Positions 1 through 10,931 of a DNA stretch of 64,000 nucleotides are shown in pieces. The translations under genes were made by a program, and so were the position numbers. The notes under the pieces were generated by a model that did not search any database, was not told the origin of the DNA, and saw nothing but the letters and a program-made list of their open reading frames with translations. Position 1 is the first letter of the stretch. Every line of letters begins with the position of its first letter. The DNA is from Amphiura filiformis (Eukaryota; Echinodermata; Ophiuroidea; Amphilepidida; Amphiuridae): assembly GCF_039555335.1 (NCBI RefSeq), contig NC_092629.1:2861935-2925934 (forward strand), written 5' to 3'.

Positions 1-3000
1 TCAATGATGCTACTGAATAAATACAATCAAACAATCTCATCATTGTGTTTGCCCCTATGAAACCATCATTAAGTACCACTGACATTACTGAAGGCATACA
101 ACCAAGTAATCTCAACATTGTGTTTTCACTCACTGTTCCGCCCATGTCAAATACTTTGAGTGACTCACATGACACTGATATGCTTTCATCAACCTCACCA
201 TCTATTTCAACATAACCCAGTGATACCGATGCTACTGATGGCATACAGCCGAGCAACCTCATCATTGTGTTTGCACTCACTGAACCATCCATTTTGAATT
301 CTTTGAGTGACCCACATGACACCGATATGCTTTCATCAACCTCACCATCTATGTCAATATAACTAAGTGACAAAGCTGTTACGGATGGCATACAACCAAG
401 AAATTCCATCATTTTATTTGCACTCATTGTCGAGTAACTCATTTTGAACTCTTTGAGTGACCTACATGACACTGATATGCTTTCATCAACCTTGCCATCT
501 ATGTCAACAACCCTGAGTGACACTGTTGTTACTGATGGCATACAACCAAGCAATCTCAACATTGTATTTGCACTCACTGAACCATCCATTTTAAATTCTT
601 CAAGTGAACCACATGACACTGACATGCTTTCATCAACCTCTCCATCTACATCAACCTTACTAAGTGACACTGATGTTACTGATGGCATACAACCAAGAAA
701 ACTCATCAATGTGTTTGTACTCATTGCTGAGTAATCCACTGTGAATTTTGTGAGTGACTCACATGACACTGATATTCTTTCATCAACCTCACCATCTATT
801 TCAACATAATTAAGTGACACCGATGTTACTGATGGCATACAACCAAGCAGTCTCATCATTGTGTTTGCACTCAATGCTGCCACATATATGTTGAATTCTG
901 CGAGGGACCCAAATGTCACTGACATGCTTTCATCAACCTCACCATCTATGTTAGCATTAAAAAGTGACACTGATGTTACTGATGGCATACAACCAAGTAA
1001 TCTTATCATTGTGTTTGCACTCATTGAAACAGCCATGTTGAATTCTGCAAGTGACTTACATGACACTGATATGCTTTCATCAACCTCACCATCTATGTCA
1101 ACCTCACTGAGTGACAATGATGTTATTGATGGCATGCAACCAAGAAATCTCATCATTGTGTTTGCACTCAATGCTGACACATTCATTTTGAATTCTGCAA
1201 GTGACCCACATGTCACTGACATGCTTTCATCAACCTCACCGTCTATGTTAGCATTAAAAAGTGACACTGTTGTTACTGATGGCATACAACCAAGTAATCT
1301 TATTATTGTATTTGCACTCACTGAACCAGCCATTTTGAATTCCACAAGTAACCCACATGACACTGATATGCTTTCATCAACCTCACCTTGGATGTCAATA
1401 TTACTGAGTAACACTGTTGTTACTGATGGCATACAAGCAAGTAATCTTATCATTGTATTTGCACTCACTGAACCATCCATTTTGAATTCTTTGAGTGACT
1501 CACATGACACTGACATGCTTTCATCAACCTCACCATCTATGTTAGCATTAAAAAGTGACACTGTTGTTACTGATGGCATACAACCAAGCAATCTTATCAT
1601 TGTATTTGCACTCACTGAACCAGCCATTTCGAATTCTTTGAGTGACTCACATGACACTGACATGCTTTCATCAACCTCACCTTGGTTGTCAATCTTACTG
1701 AGTAACACTGATGTTACTGATGGCATACAACCAAGTAATCTTATCATTGTATTTGCACTCACTGAACCAGTCATTTCGAATTCTTTGAGTGACTCACGTG
1801 ACACTAATATGCTTTCATCAACCTCACCTTGGATGTCAATCTTACTGAGTAACACTGATGTTACTGATGGCATACAACCAAGTAATCTTACCATTGTGTT
1901 TGCACTCATTGAAACAGCTATTTTGAATTCTTTGAGTGACTCACGTGACACTAATATGCTTTCATCAACCTCACCATCTATGTCAACCTCACTGAGTGAC
2001 AATGATGTTATTGATGGCATGCAACCAAGAAATCTCACCATTGTGTTTGCACTCAATGCTGACACATTCATTTTGAATTCAGCAAGTGACCCACATGTCA
2101 CTGACATATTTTCATCAACCTCACCATCTATGTTAGCATTAAAAAGTGACACTGTTGTTACTGATGGCATACAACCAAGCAATCTTATCATTGTATTTGC
2201 ACTCGCTGAACCAGCCATGTTGAATTGTTTGAGTGACCCACATGACACTGATATGCTTTCATCAACCTCACCTTGGATGTCAATCTTACCGAGTAACACT
2301 GTTGTTACTGATGGCATACAACCAAGTAATCTTATCATTGTATTTGCACTCACTGAACCAGCCATTTTGAATTCCACGAGTAACCCACATGACACTGTTA
2401 TGCTTTCATCAACCTCACCTTGGATGTCAATCTTACTGAGTAACACTGATGTTACTGATGGCATACAACCAAGTAATCTTATCATTGTATTTGCACTCAC
2501 TGAACCAGCCATTTTGAATTCCACGAGTAACCCACATGACACTGTTATGCTTTCATCAACCTCACCTTGGATGTCAATCTTACTGAGTAACACTGTTGTT
2601 ACTGATGGCATACAATGAAGTAATCTTATCATTGTGTTTGCACTCACTGAACCAGCCATTTTGAATTCTGCAAGTGACTCACATAATACTGTTATGCTTT
2701 TATCAACCTCACCAAATATGTCAACCCTACTAAATGACACTGATGTGACTGATGGCATGCATCCAAGCAACCTCATCATTGTGTGTGCACTCATTGCTGA
2801 GGCATCCATTTTAAATTCCTCAAGTGACCCACATGTCACTGATATTCTCTCATCAACCTCACTATCTATGATAACCTTAAGTGACACAGATGTTACTGAT
2901 GGCATACACCCAAGTAATCTTATCATTGTGTTGACACTCAATGATCCAACCATTTCGAATGTTTTGAGTGACCCATATGACACTGATAAACTTTCTACAA

Positions 3001-3840
3001 CCTCACCATCTATGTTAACCTTACTGAGTAACACTGTTGTTACTGATGGCATACAACCAAGTAATCTTATCATTGTATTTGCACTCACTGAACCAGCCAT
3101 TTTGAATTCTTTGAGTGACTCACATGACACTGATATGCTTTCATCAACCTCACCTTGGATATCAATCTTACTGAGTAACACTGTTGTTACTGATGGCATA
3201 CAACCAAGTAATCTTATCATTGTATTTGCACTCACTGAACCATCCATTTTGAATTCTTTGAGTAACCCACTTGACACTGACATGCTTTCATCAATCTTAC
3301 CATCTATATCAACCTTACTAAGTGATACTGAAGTGGATAATGACATGCAACCAAGTAATTTCATCTTTGTCATCAATGCCGAGGCATCCATTTTGAATTC
3401 TTTGAGTGACCCACATGATGCTGATATACTTTCCACAACCTCATCATCTATGTCAATCTTTCTACATGACACTGATGTGCCTGGTGGTATACAACCAAGC
3501 AATCTCATCATTGTAGTTGCACTTAATGCTGAGGCATCCATTTTAAATATTTCGAGTGACCCAAAAGTCACCAACATGCTTTCACCAACCTCACCATTTA
3601 TGTCAACTTTACTAAGTGACACTGATGTTACTGATGGCATACAACCAAGCAATTTCATCATCGTATTTGCACTCAATACTGAGACATCAATTTCGAATTT
3701 TTTGAGTGACCCACATGATACCGATATGCTTTCATCAACCTCACCTTGAATATTTACCTTTCTAAGTGTCACATATGCTAAAGATGGCAAACAAGCAAGA
3801 AGTTGCATCATAGCATTTGCACTTATCATTACACTGTGTA
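1..3840 (-). repeat. Coding tandem repeat: about 25 LRR units of 147-150 bp
   Basis: Unit length is 49 (sometimes 50) codons, measured from successive TGCTTTCATC landmarks at 181, 328, 478 and 625. Each unit reads like L-K-E-F-K-M-x-x-S-V-S-A-N-T-M-I-R-L-L-G-C-M-P followed by S-V-T-S-L-x-L-S-K-V-D-I-x-G-E-V-D-E-S, so it holds two LRR-like strands. Every unit length checked is a multiple of three, so the frame is kept. Neighbouring units near 2,340-2,630 are almost identical, which shows recent amplification or gene conversion. Confidence 0.85.
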
Positions 3841-5224
3841 CACTAAGTTCTTCAACAGATTCACAAGATGTCAGCCGGCTGTTGAAGGCAGCATTTGTAT
3901 CATTCATATTGAATATCTCAAAGTCTATTGTATTCCTATACCCATACTCATTTCCAAGTACAACTTGTAATACTGAATGGAAATTACACAGTAATTTCAC
4001 CAGAGTATTGACACTCACTTTATATACATCACAAAACCAGTCATTATGAATTGTAAGTTGCCCAGCCAGGTGATCCTGATAATAAACCTCCTTTAGTTCC
4101 TTATATCCTAGCAGCAACTTGCCATGGGAATCAACTGTTAATGTAACCCTTTCTAATGCAATGGATGATGTATGTGGTATGCAAGATAGCATCGATACTA
4201 TGGCATCTGAACTAAAAGAACAATCAGTAACTACTAACTTCTCAAGAGACTTTATGTGCATGTCCTTACCTATTGGCATACTGCCTTTCATGGTACATGT
4301 AACATAATATAGATCCAACACAGTGAGGGACTTCATATTATACAAACTTCTGATTGTTCTGACAACATCAATTTTGCATTTTGATATGTAAACCTCCGCT
4401 ATGTCACGGATCCAGCAATAACTACTGTTTTGTTTTGAAAGAGCCAAGTAACAAAAGGCAGTTAAACTGCTAATGTTATTTAGTATTAATGGAAATTTGC
4501 TCAGAGGCTTAAGTGCAGCATGTAGTTCAGAGCTGTTACATGACTGATTGCATATTTCAGGTTCATACAGGCAGAAAAGAGGCAATGTCCATTTACCCTT
4601 TCTTGTCCTGGACCAAAATAGGAAACTATTTATTTCACAGTTTGTTACTAAATTAACAACATGTTGCAGAATTACCTTGGTAGCATCAGCACACAGACCA
4701 CAACAAAACTGCAGCACATATTCTATATCATATACATTGTCTTTGTGTATCAAATCAAGTTCTGCTTTGAATGCTACAGGGTCAGTATCAAATAAATCAG
4801 CAAGATATTTTGCTGCACAAAACTCTTGGAAAGTTTTGTGTACGAATATAACGTACGTCTCAAGAGCACCTTCTTCTTCTATTGTTAACCCAACCTCAAA
4901 AGATTGCTGCAGAATATCTTCATCAAACCTGTTACTCCTGATTTGCAACTTGTTCTCAAATAATGCTTCAAGTGCAGGCTTACCCAATTTAATAAGCATT
5001 AGCTCAACACTTTGTGATGAAATTTGATATTTCTTTTGGAATGGCTTATTAAGATAAAGCACAGCCTTCTCATACAACCCAGTCATGCTTTGAAATGCCA
5101 TATCATTGGAATCTAAGTCTTCCCATAGAAGACACATCATGACCAGAAGAATTGGAAATGATGACAGTGTTTGTAATATGGGTGTGGCATCTATTTTTCT
5201 GCCAAAGAAGTCCCACATTCCAAC
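1..5224 (-). CDS. NLR gene exon 7, second part: helical domains and giant leucine-rich repeat region (3' end off the window)
   Basis: Open reading frame of about 1,740 codons with no stop before the left edge, in the -1 frame relative to the NACHT part. It begins VGMWDFFGRK and gives the expected NLR continuation: a winged-helix-like section (FPILLVMMCLLWED), then a HKTFQEFCAAKYLADL segment (about 4,780-4,845) that is a hallmark of the NLR C-terminal helical domain. Irregular leucine-rich sequence follows (about 4,400-3,840), then about 25 regular repeats. The gene continues beyond position 1, so its terminus and total repeat count are unknown. Combined visible length with the upstream exons is about 2,530 residues, long for an NLR. 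Spot checks in several repeats, including at the window edge, find no stop. An inactive or mis-sequenced gene remains possible because of the frame break. Confidence 0.85.
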
Positions 5225-5230
5225 TTTCCC
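5224..5230 (-). other. GGGAAAG heptamer at the -1 frame junction of the NLR gene
   Basis: In the NACHT frame the codons are AAG GGA AAG. The last G plus the next two codons make G-GGA-AAG, an X-XXY-YYZ arrangement. Re-pairing one base back (GGG AAA) leads directly into the open helical/LRR frame. It could be a programmed -1 frameshift site, a one-base deletion, or an assembly error. Z = G is a poor slippery site in most eukaryotes. Confidence 0.35.
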
Positions 5231-6395
5231 TTCACATGAAAGAATTTACCTATATATGCTTTACTTTTTTCGGGAGAAAACCCTGAAATTCTCACATGGG
5301 CATACCCTGATTTGTCTTGGCTTTGACAGAATTCGTCTACCATATGTGGCCTAGTTGTGACAACCACAAAACAACTTGCTAGCAATGGACTTTCTAGAGC
5401 ATGATCATGTACGTTTTTCCGTATCTCATCAAATCCATCAAAAACTATAAGACATTTTGATCCGAGAGTGGTTATTGCCTTTGCTATATTCTCTATAGGG
5501 ACATCAGGGAGAAGCTGTGTTTGTATTGCTTTTTCAAGACATTCTTCTGATTTTAATTTCCGTAACTCCAAGACAAACACAAGATCAAAGCCACTTTGTT
5601 TCGCTGATGGCATTTCTTTGCTTGCTCTTGACACTGGTGAAATGTCACAATTGTTTATTCTATTGCGTTGAAAATCAAAGTTATGCATCGCCCACTTATA
5701 TGCAATTCTATTTGCTAAGGTGGTCTTACCACTACCAGCAGGTCCTTGCAACAGTATGTGATGGACAAACTCTTCCCCCTTTTCAAGTTTCCCTTGATCA
5801 TAGGCTTCCTTATAACTTTTATTACTTGTAATGGTGAATATCTCCTCATATGATTCAAGTTTCCTATAGCTTACTTCATCATGTTTATAGTTTTGATTTG
5901 AATTAGCAATGTATGGCTGACATTCTCTTGTTCTTGACAATATGTCCTTACTACTATATTTACTTTCTTTATTTTGTGCTTTCAACCTTTCTTCTAGGAG
6001 TGTTAAGTCTACAAATATGTCATCAGTATCTGCTACAGCTTTCTTACTTTTCCCAAACCTTATTTTACTGCCGTCTTGATGATACTTTGTCTGCAGTCGT
6101 TCTCTCCATTTTGAGATATCTGTAAGAAGATTTTCAAAACAAGAAATACACGGTAAGATGAAGTGGAAAAGGAGATCATTAAAGGTGGGATCTTTTTTTG
6201 AGCTTTTTCTTTTTTTATCTTTGTATTGATGATGAAATATGAAGATCATTGAGGAAAAACTGTCCAACATGTAGGTTATATGTTTGCACTCAGTTTCAAG
6301 AAAGGTAATCCGGATAAAGGTGTTTATCACGTTTTCAATCTGAACTCTTAATTCACAGTTATAGGTCAGAGATCTGTTAAAACAGCAGACCAGAA
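5224..6395 (-). CDS. NLR gene exon 7, first part: NACHT NTPase
   Basis: Start of the giant last visible exon. I place the acceptor at 6,396-6,397 (ttgacag), because it accepts phase 1 and keeps the frame; the alternative taacag acceptor nearby needs phase 2. After about 200 residues of poorly conserved helical sequence comes a NACHT domain. Walker A is GPAGSGKTT (5,719-5,745). Walker B is LIVFDGFDE (5,425-5,451), with the doubled acidic residues typical of NACHT. A sensor-1-like VVTTRP follows at about 5,343-5,363. This fold binds and hydrolyses ATP and drives oligomerisation in NLR receptors; cytoplasmic location is expected because no signal peptide is seen. The frame then runs to a stop at 5,191, but homology-like sequence continues in the -1 frame from 5,224. 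Confidence 0.85.
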
Positions 6396-7242
6396 CTGTC
6401 AAATATACTGACATGGTGAAACAATTAATATCAATGATTTCAAATCAAAGACCAGCTAGTACTTAAGAATACTGACTCAAGGTGTAATTAAATGATCTTG
6501 ATTGCAATTCTGACAGATCACATTTTGCTTGAAACCAAGGGTCTTGTGGGCTGCACACTGCACAGCAGGCTGTAGGTTACCTCCCCCCCCCCCCCCCCGG
6601 ACATGCCCCTAATATAGGAGAAACAGCAAACTCATACATAAGCACTGCAGGAGATGCGAACGGTCTATTTGTTTAAATATCTAAGGGAAATCTGAAATTG
6701 TATGGTGCCCAACAACAAAAGAGGTTTTTTGAAGTTGCACTGACACCAACATTTCTTCTCTACCATTTGTTTTCCATGTAGAACATCTTTTTTCTTTCAA
6801 TGACTAGTCTAATAAACAAATTCACACACTAGCATTCCAACATACATAACAGGTTAAACAGGTGCATTCATCGCGACTCATAACAGTAAAATACTTGTTT
6901 AGGGTAGTATATAAAACACCAGCACAGCACTCACTTTGGGTCTATTTTACACTGATGAAAAATACTTGCTTTGGATACTTAGGAAAAGTCCTTGTACCCG
7001 GGTGATATACAACTTGAAATACAAGTACAATATGACATAACTTTAAATCCAAATTTAAATCCACCACACATAAAAAAACCATAGAATGCACTGTTGGATT
7101 TACTTGGCAAAGCAACATAACTTTTTGGTTTCTGAAAACAATATAAAAAACATTACTCCACTTGTTACAAATCACTTGTATCTTTTGCAAAATGGTTAAA
7201 AATCACATATAACTTAACTGTACCCTGCTAGTAATCACTCAC
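6396..7242 (-). other. NLR intron 6
   Basis: No coding signal. It contains a run of 16 C at 6,583-6,598 (a G-tract on the transcript) and is otherwise AT-rich. Confidence 0.5.
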
Positions 7243-7290
7243 CTGTGTCACTTTGCTGTCCAGGTAATTTGTCCTTTATTTCTGTGATAT
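7243..7290 (-). CDS. NLR gene exon 6: 48-nt mini-exon
   Basis: Phase-1/phase-1 exon of 16 codons (DITEIKDKLPGQQSDT) with a tttcag acceptor and a GTGAGT donor. It links the coiled coil to the NACHT exon. Supported by splice sites and phase only, with no recognised domain. Confidence 0.6.
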
Positions 7291-8399
7291 CTGAAACAAC
7301 AATAATGCAAACATATCAATGTGCATGACATTGAATGAATGGGAAACCTGTTTAAGACAAACACTTGCAGAAGATAACATACATGCAGTACATTATTTTC
7401 AGCTATATGTTATTTAATATTATATCACTCATACATAAATTCTAGACAGTTCATAGGTTGATTACCATTTATCATTTTTACCATCAGCCTCTCCGTGTGA
7501 TAGTTTTTACCATCATAGTGCTGTGCCGCAGTGCGCCTACGCCAAGCCGTGCTCTTAGACTCGCCGATTTAGTTATGGGGTGGACCAAAAAAAGTGAAGT
7601 ATATCACAGCAAAACATGGTGTTATGTTGATGAAAAAATGTATATCCTAACTTAAATAGTATTTTAGTAATAAAATTTATGTACGAGTGATAAAAAACAA
7701 ATATTAACTGTCTTAAATTTGCGTTCCGTCTCGTGTAATGGAACAATCCATCTTTCACTTCATGATTATATTTCGACCATTACACTCATAGACAGTTAAT
7801 ATTTGTTTAACTTTGAATCTATACAGCACACTTTCCTAGAGGATTCAAAGCATGCAATATTGTAACATCCACCAATTATACATGCAGTTCCCCAAATTCC
7901 ATTATAATCAGGTGTAGGAAGTTTTGATAACCAAACAACTAATTACCAGTTTTGAAAGCAAGAGGAAACCGGATATCCTGGATTAAACATGTGAGAGCAA
8001 GCATGGATCACGATAAACCCAAGTTGAACCTGTAACTAAGTGGTGCCAGGCGAGGGAATGTACACGATCAGTGCCTTTAGTTAATTTGTACATGTGCAGT
8101 AAAATCAAAAATGTGCCACAGAATATGTTTCTATTATTGCATATGCACAAATAGTCAGTGAGATGTAGTCTCTCTGCCGCCAGGAATTTTGCAGTGTACC
8201 TTTTAATGAATACAGTAATTGGAGTTATAAAATACAGTTTAAATCAGTATTTCATGGCATGGCGTCCTTGATGTCTACAGTCAAAGTTGTTTCTGTGTAC
8301 AATAGAAAGGTTTACCTGCAACATGTGTGTGATGTTAAGCAATATACCGCCCTCCATAGGCATAGTAATTGAAATATCAAACGTGAAATTTAATGTTAC
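7291..8399 (-). other. NLR intron 5
   Basis: About 1.1 kb with no recognised repeat or gene. The short ORFs here have no family resemblance. Confidence 0.5.
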
Positions 8400-8453
8400 C
8401 TTTTTGAAGCTCTTCATGCCTTCCTTGAGCTTTTGCTTCTCCTTCAAAGTTTG
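8400..8453 (-). CDS. NLR gene exon 5: 54-nt mini-exon, copy B
   Basis: Second copy of the 54-nt exon, also phase 1/phase 1, with a tttcag-type acceptor and a GTAACA donor. It encodes ANFEGEAKAQGRHEELQK. Both copies are in frame, so including one, both or neither keeps the downstream NACHT in frame. Confidence 0.65.
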
Positions 8454-8631
8454 CTGAAATCAAATGTATTTAAAAATACAAGTATTCAGATTATAGCTCA
8501 AGTTGTACATTATTTTTCTAAATTGTCAATGAAAGATGTGTCTGCTTTTTCCTTAAGATCATGAGACTCCCAACCCTTCTTGTTAAGCTATGTGTGCATA
8601 AGGCAGAAAATAGAGAAAGATCAGATGTTAC

Positions 8632-8685
8632 CTTTTTGGAGCTCTTCATGCCTTCCTTGTGCCTTTTTATCTCCTGTAATGTATA
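8632..8685 (-). CDS. NLR gene exon 4: 54-nt mini-exon, copy A
   Basis: Small phase-1/phase-1 exon of 18 codons with a tttcag acceptor and a GTAACA donor. Joined to exon 3 it reads VYITGDKKAQGRHEELQK. The last 11 codons match exon 5 almost exactly, which marks a tandem exon duplication. It is too short to be found by ORF length; it is supported by the matching phases, splice sites and the paralogous neighbour. Confidence 0.65.
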
Positions 8686-8930
8686 CTGAAATTCAATTGT
8701 AAGAATGTTTGATATTATTTCTTTTGCAGAAATAAAATCGTATGAATCAATATAAAAATGCCAGTAGAACTTGAAGACAAACTTGTTTTCCCTGACTCTT
8801 TGAGTATTTCAAGAGTGTACCATAACAGTAGCCTTCTTGTACAGTAATTCTCTCTTGCAAGTTGAAATATATTTTCTCAAACATATCAGAGTAATCAACT
8901 AAACATTGAATCAAGCTTTACTATGTTTAC

Positions 8931-9261
8931 CTTGTTGTATTTGGCTGCTCAATTGGTCAATTTGTTGAATCGCTTGTTCCTTGACAGTGTCTTGAATCTG
9001 TCTTGTCTGTTGGTTCATATTGCCAGAGATGTCTATTGTTTGTTGTCTTCTTTGTCCCTTGATGGTGTCTTGAATCTGTCTTGTCTGTTGTTTTGTTTGT
9101 TCCTTGATGGTGTCTTGCAGTGCTGATCCTTCTCTTTGTATGAGGTCTCTGAGTTTTTGCTCAGAATCTGTGACTACCTGGTGTAACAACTGCTTCATTT
9201 CTGCTGTCAAGGGTCTTGTTGCTCTTTCTTCCATCTCTGGTGTTACAGGCAGGGCCTGCAT
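8931..9261 (-). CDS. NLR gene exon 3: Gln-rich coiled coil
   Basis: This exon of 331 nt is bounded by a tttcag acceptor (phase 0 in) and a GTAAAC donor (phase 1 out). After a short linker (MQALPVTPEMEERATRPL) it encodes a long helix rich in Q, K and E with three imperfect internal repeats of an IQDTIKEQ-type motif (about residues 286-345). It is predicted to be a coiled coil, so an oligomerisation or spacing function is plausible. The first codon of the exon is ATG, so an ORF caller would treat it as a separate gene; the phase-0 junction with exon 2 argues against that. Confidence 0.7.
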
Positions 9262-9865
9262 CTGAAACATGACAAGAATAATGGAAATAGGATAGATCAA
9301 TGACATCAATCAATGCTTTATAAAGCTGTCATTACTGACCAATACCATGCAGAGACAATAATCCTGTCATTGATTGGGAGAAGGCTAAGATTGTACATAA
9401 AGCAGGCAGATATAAAAGATGGATAAAGGATGCAATCTCCATACTCTCACCAAAGCAAGCAGAGCACCACAGTACCATGAATAAAGATGAAATTATTGCT
9501 TCCAAGTTTCATTTTCTCCATTGTTAGACCATCTTCATGAGTTGCGAGCAGTCTTCTAAAAGTAAATTTATTAGTTAGGCACAGAGTGATTATGGTGAAA
9601 TGTGTTATCAGAAATGCTGAACTTCTTCTTCAATGTGGATTGAAAGACTGACATGTCACATGTTATATTTCTTTCATTTCCTAGTTTGCTTGTAAAAATA
9701 TGGCACATAAAAGCAAAAAGTTTGTAAGAAAGCAATGTTTTGTATTATCATGAATGATACTTTAGCTTGCCAAGGTTTCATGAGGATCCGTTATGGCTCA
9801 TGTGAAAGCAACTATTGTATAATTACAGTAAAATAACAAAAAGAAGTAATCATATTAATACTTAC
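9262..9865 (-). other. NLR intron 2
   Basis: AT-rich, with nothing recognised. Confidence 0.5.
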
Positions 9866-10045
9866 ATTTTGGAGTTCATCTATGACACCATCAGCCTGTA
9901 TTTTTGAGAAGTAGTTTGGATGTAATCTCTCCATTAGATCTACCAGATCAAAGATGTCATTGAAGAATTCATTTCTATCTTGTAGACTCAGCTGGAGATT
10001 ATCTGAAAGTCTTTTATGGCACAAGTTGTTTCGCACTATGTACAC
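9866..10045 (-). CDS. NLR gene exon 2: HEPN-like motif R-N-x-x-x-H
   Basis: This exon of 180 nt (60 codons, phase 0 at both ends) is bounded by a cctgtag acceptor and a GTAAGT donor. It continues exon 1 without a break in sense and starts VYIVRNNLCHKRLSD. Residues R184-N-N-L-C-H189 (10,033-10,016) form the R-x4-H signature of HEPN nucleases and HEPN-like domains, followed by a predicted helical segment (FFNDIFDLVDLMERLHPNYF). In the HEPN superfamily the R and H are the RNase active-site pair. Whether this copy is catalytic cannot be told from sequence alone. Confidence 0.75.
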
Positions 10046-10111
10046 CTACAGGAAGACAAGAATACACAGCAACCTGTTTTAATTTTTCAAACCTTTTTTC
10101 CTGGAATCAAG

Positions 10112-10330
10112 ATCAGTGGCGGTGCCAGGGGGGACATGAGGGGGCAAATGCCCCCCCTCCCCAGACAGAACTCTTGCCCCCCTGTTGCCCCCCCAGAAAA
10201 AGCCAAAATTACATAAATGTCCACTTTTTGCTGTAATTTTGCGCCAAATTTTTTGATTTGCATCCCCCCTCCTAAAATTCACTTTTCCCCCCAAATGCCC
10301 CCCAAAAAAATCCCTGGCGCCACCACTGAT
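10112..10330 (+). mobile_element. MITE-like inverted-repeat element in NLR intron 1
   Basis: About 219 bp with inverted ends ATCAGTGGCGG at left and its near complement at right (CCACCACTGAT), flanked by CAAG on both sides (possible 4-bp target duplication). The interior is C-rich runs. No coding capacity, so non-autonomous. Confidence 0.65.
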
Positions 10331-10473
10331 CAAGATGCAGTATGCAACTAAAATTCTGGCCCTCTGGGTCTCTGGTTCAAACCCTGGGCAAAGATGTAAA
10401 CAAAAGTTATCCTTGGCCACCTCAACTCAGTCAACTGAATTTGTAGGGTTTTGATATTAATTATACTAAATTA

Positions 10474-10729
10474 GGGAGCGACCGTTATTTATGGCGGGGG
10501 GGAATGGGTAAATTTAGGGGGGAACACAAAATTTTTTTTGTGGTCTTGAGGGGGGAACCTGAAATTTTAGTTGAACCAGGGGGGATTGTTAAATTTTAAA
10601 TGGAGAAAATTGGGAAAACAAGGGGAATGCGAAAATTTTGAGCGGACGCCGAGGGGGAAGCGAAATTTGTTGTCGATATTTTTGCCAAAACACCCATTCC
10701 CCCCCCTGCCGTAAATAACGATCGGTCCC
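10474..10729 (+). mobile_element. Harbinger-like MITE in NLR intron 1
   Basis: About 256 bp with long terminal inverted repeats starting GGGAGCGACCGTTATTTA (left), complementary to TAAATAACGATCGGTCCC (right). TTA flanks both sides (10,471-10,473 and 10,730-10,732), matching the 3-bp TWA target duplication of PIF/Harbinger transposons. Non-coding. Confidence 0.7.
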
Positions 10730-10931
10730 TTATTATATACTATGAGGTGCCTGCAGAATGAGGATCTGGTCTATTGACAGGCTTGATGTTTCATGTATTA
10801 CTTAGTCAATGGCGTTATTGCCCTAACTTTGCAAGTTGGAACAAAGATCTGTGAATATGTCTAAAAAAAATCAGCTAATAATTATGTACATTTTAAACAA
10901 ATTAAACCACAAATTTAGATGAGAAGCTTAC

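Noticed and set aside
444..734. Plus-strand 96-codon ORF
   Set aside because: Same antisense shadow of the LRR repeats.
861..3749. Long plus-strand open frames (585 and 371 codons) with a repeating S-S-T-S-P / D-G-I-Q-P-S-N-L pattern
   Set aside because: They are the antisense of the LRR array. Unit length is a multiple of three, so one chance-open antisense frame is copied in every unit. The minus strand gives the LRR protein continuing from the NACHT.
5106..6125. Several plus-strand ORFs over the NACHT exon
   Set aside because: No family resemblance, and they overlap strong Walker A/B coding sequence on the other strand.
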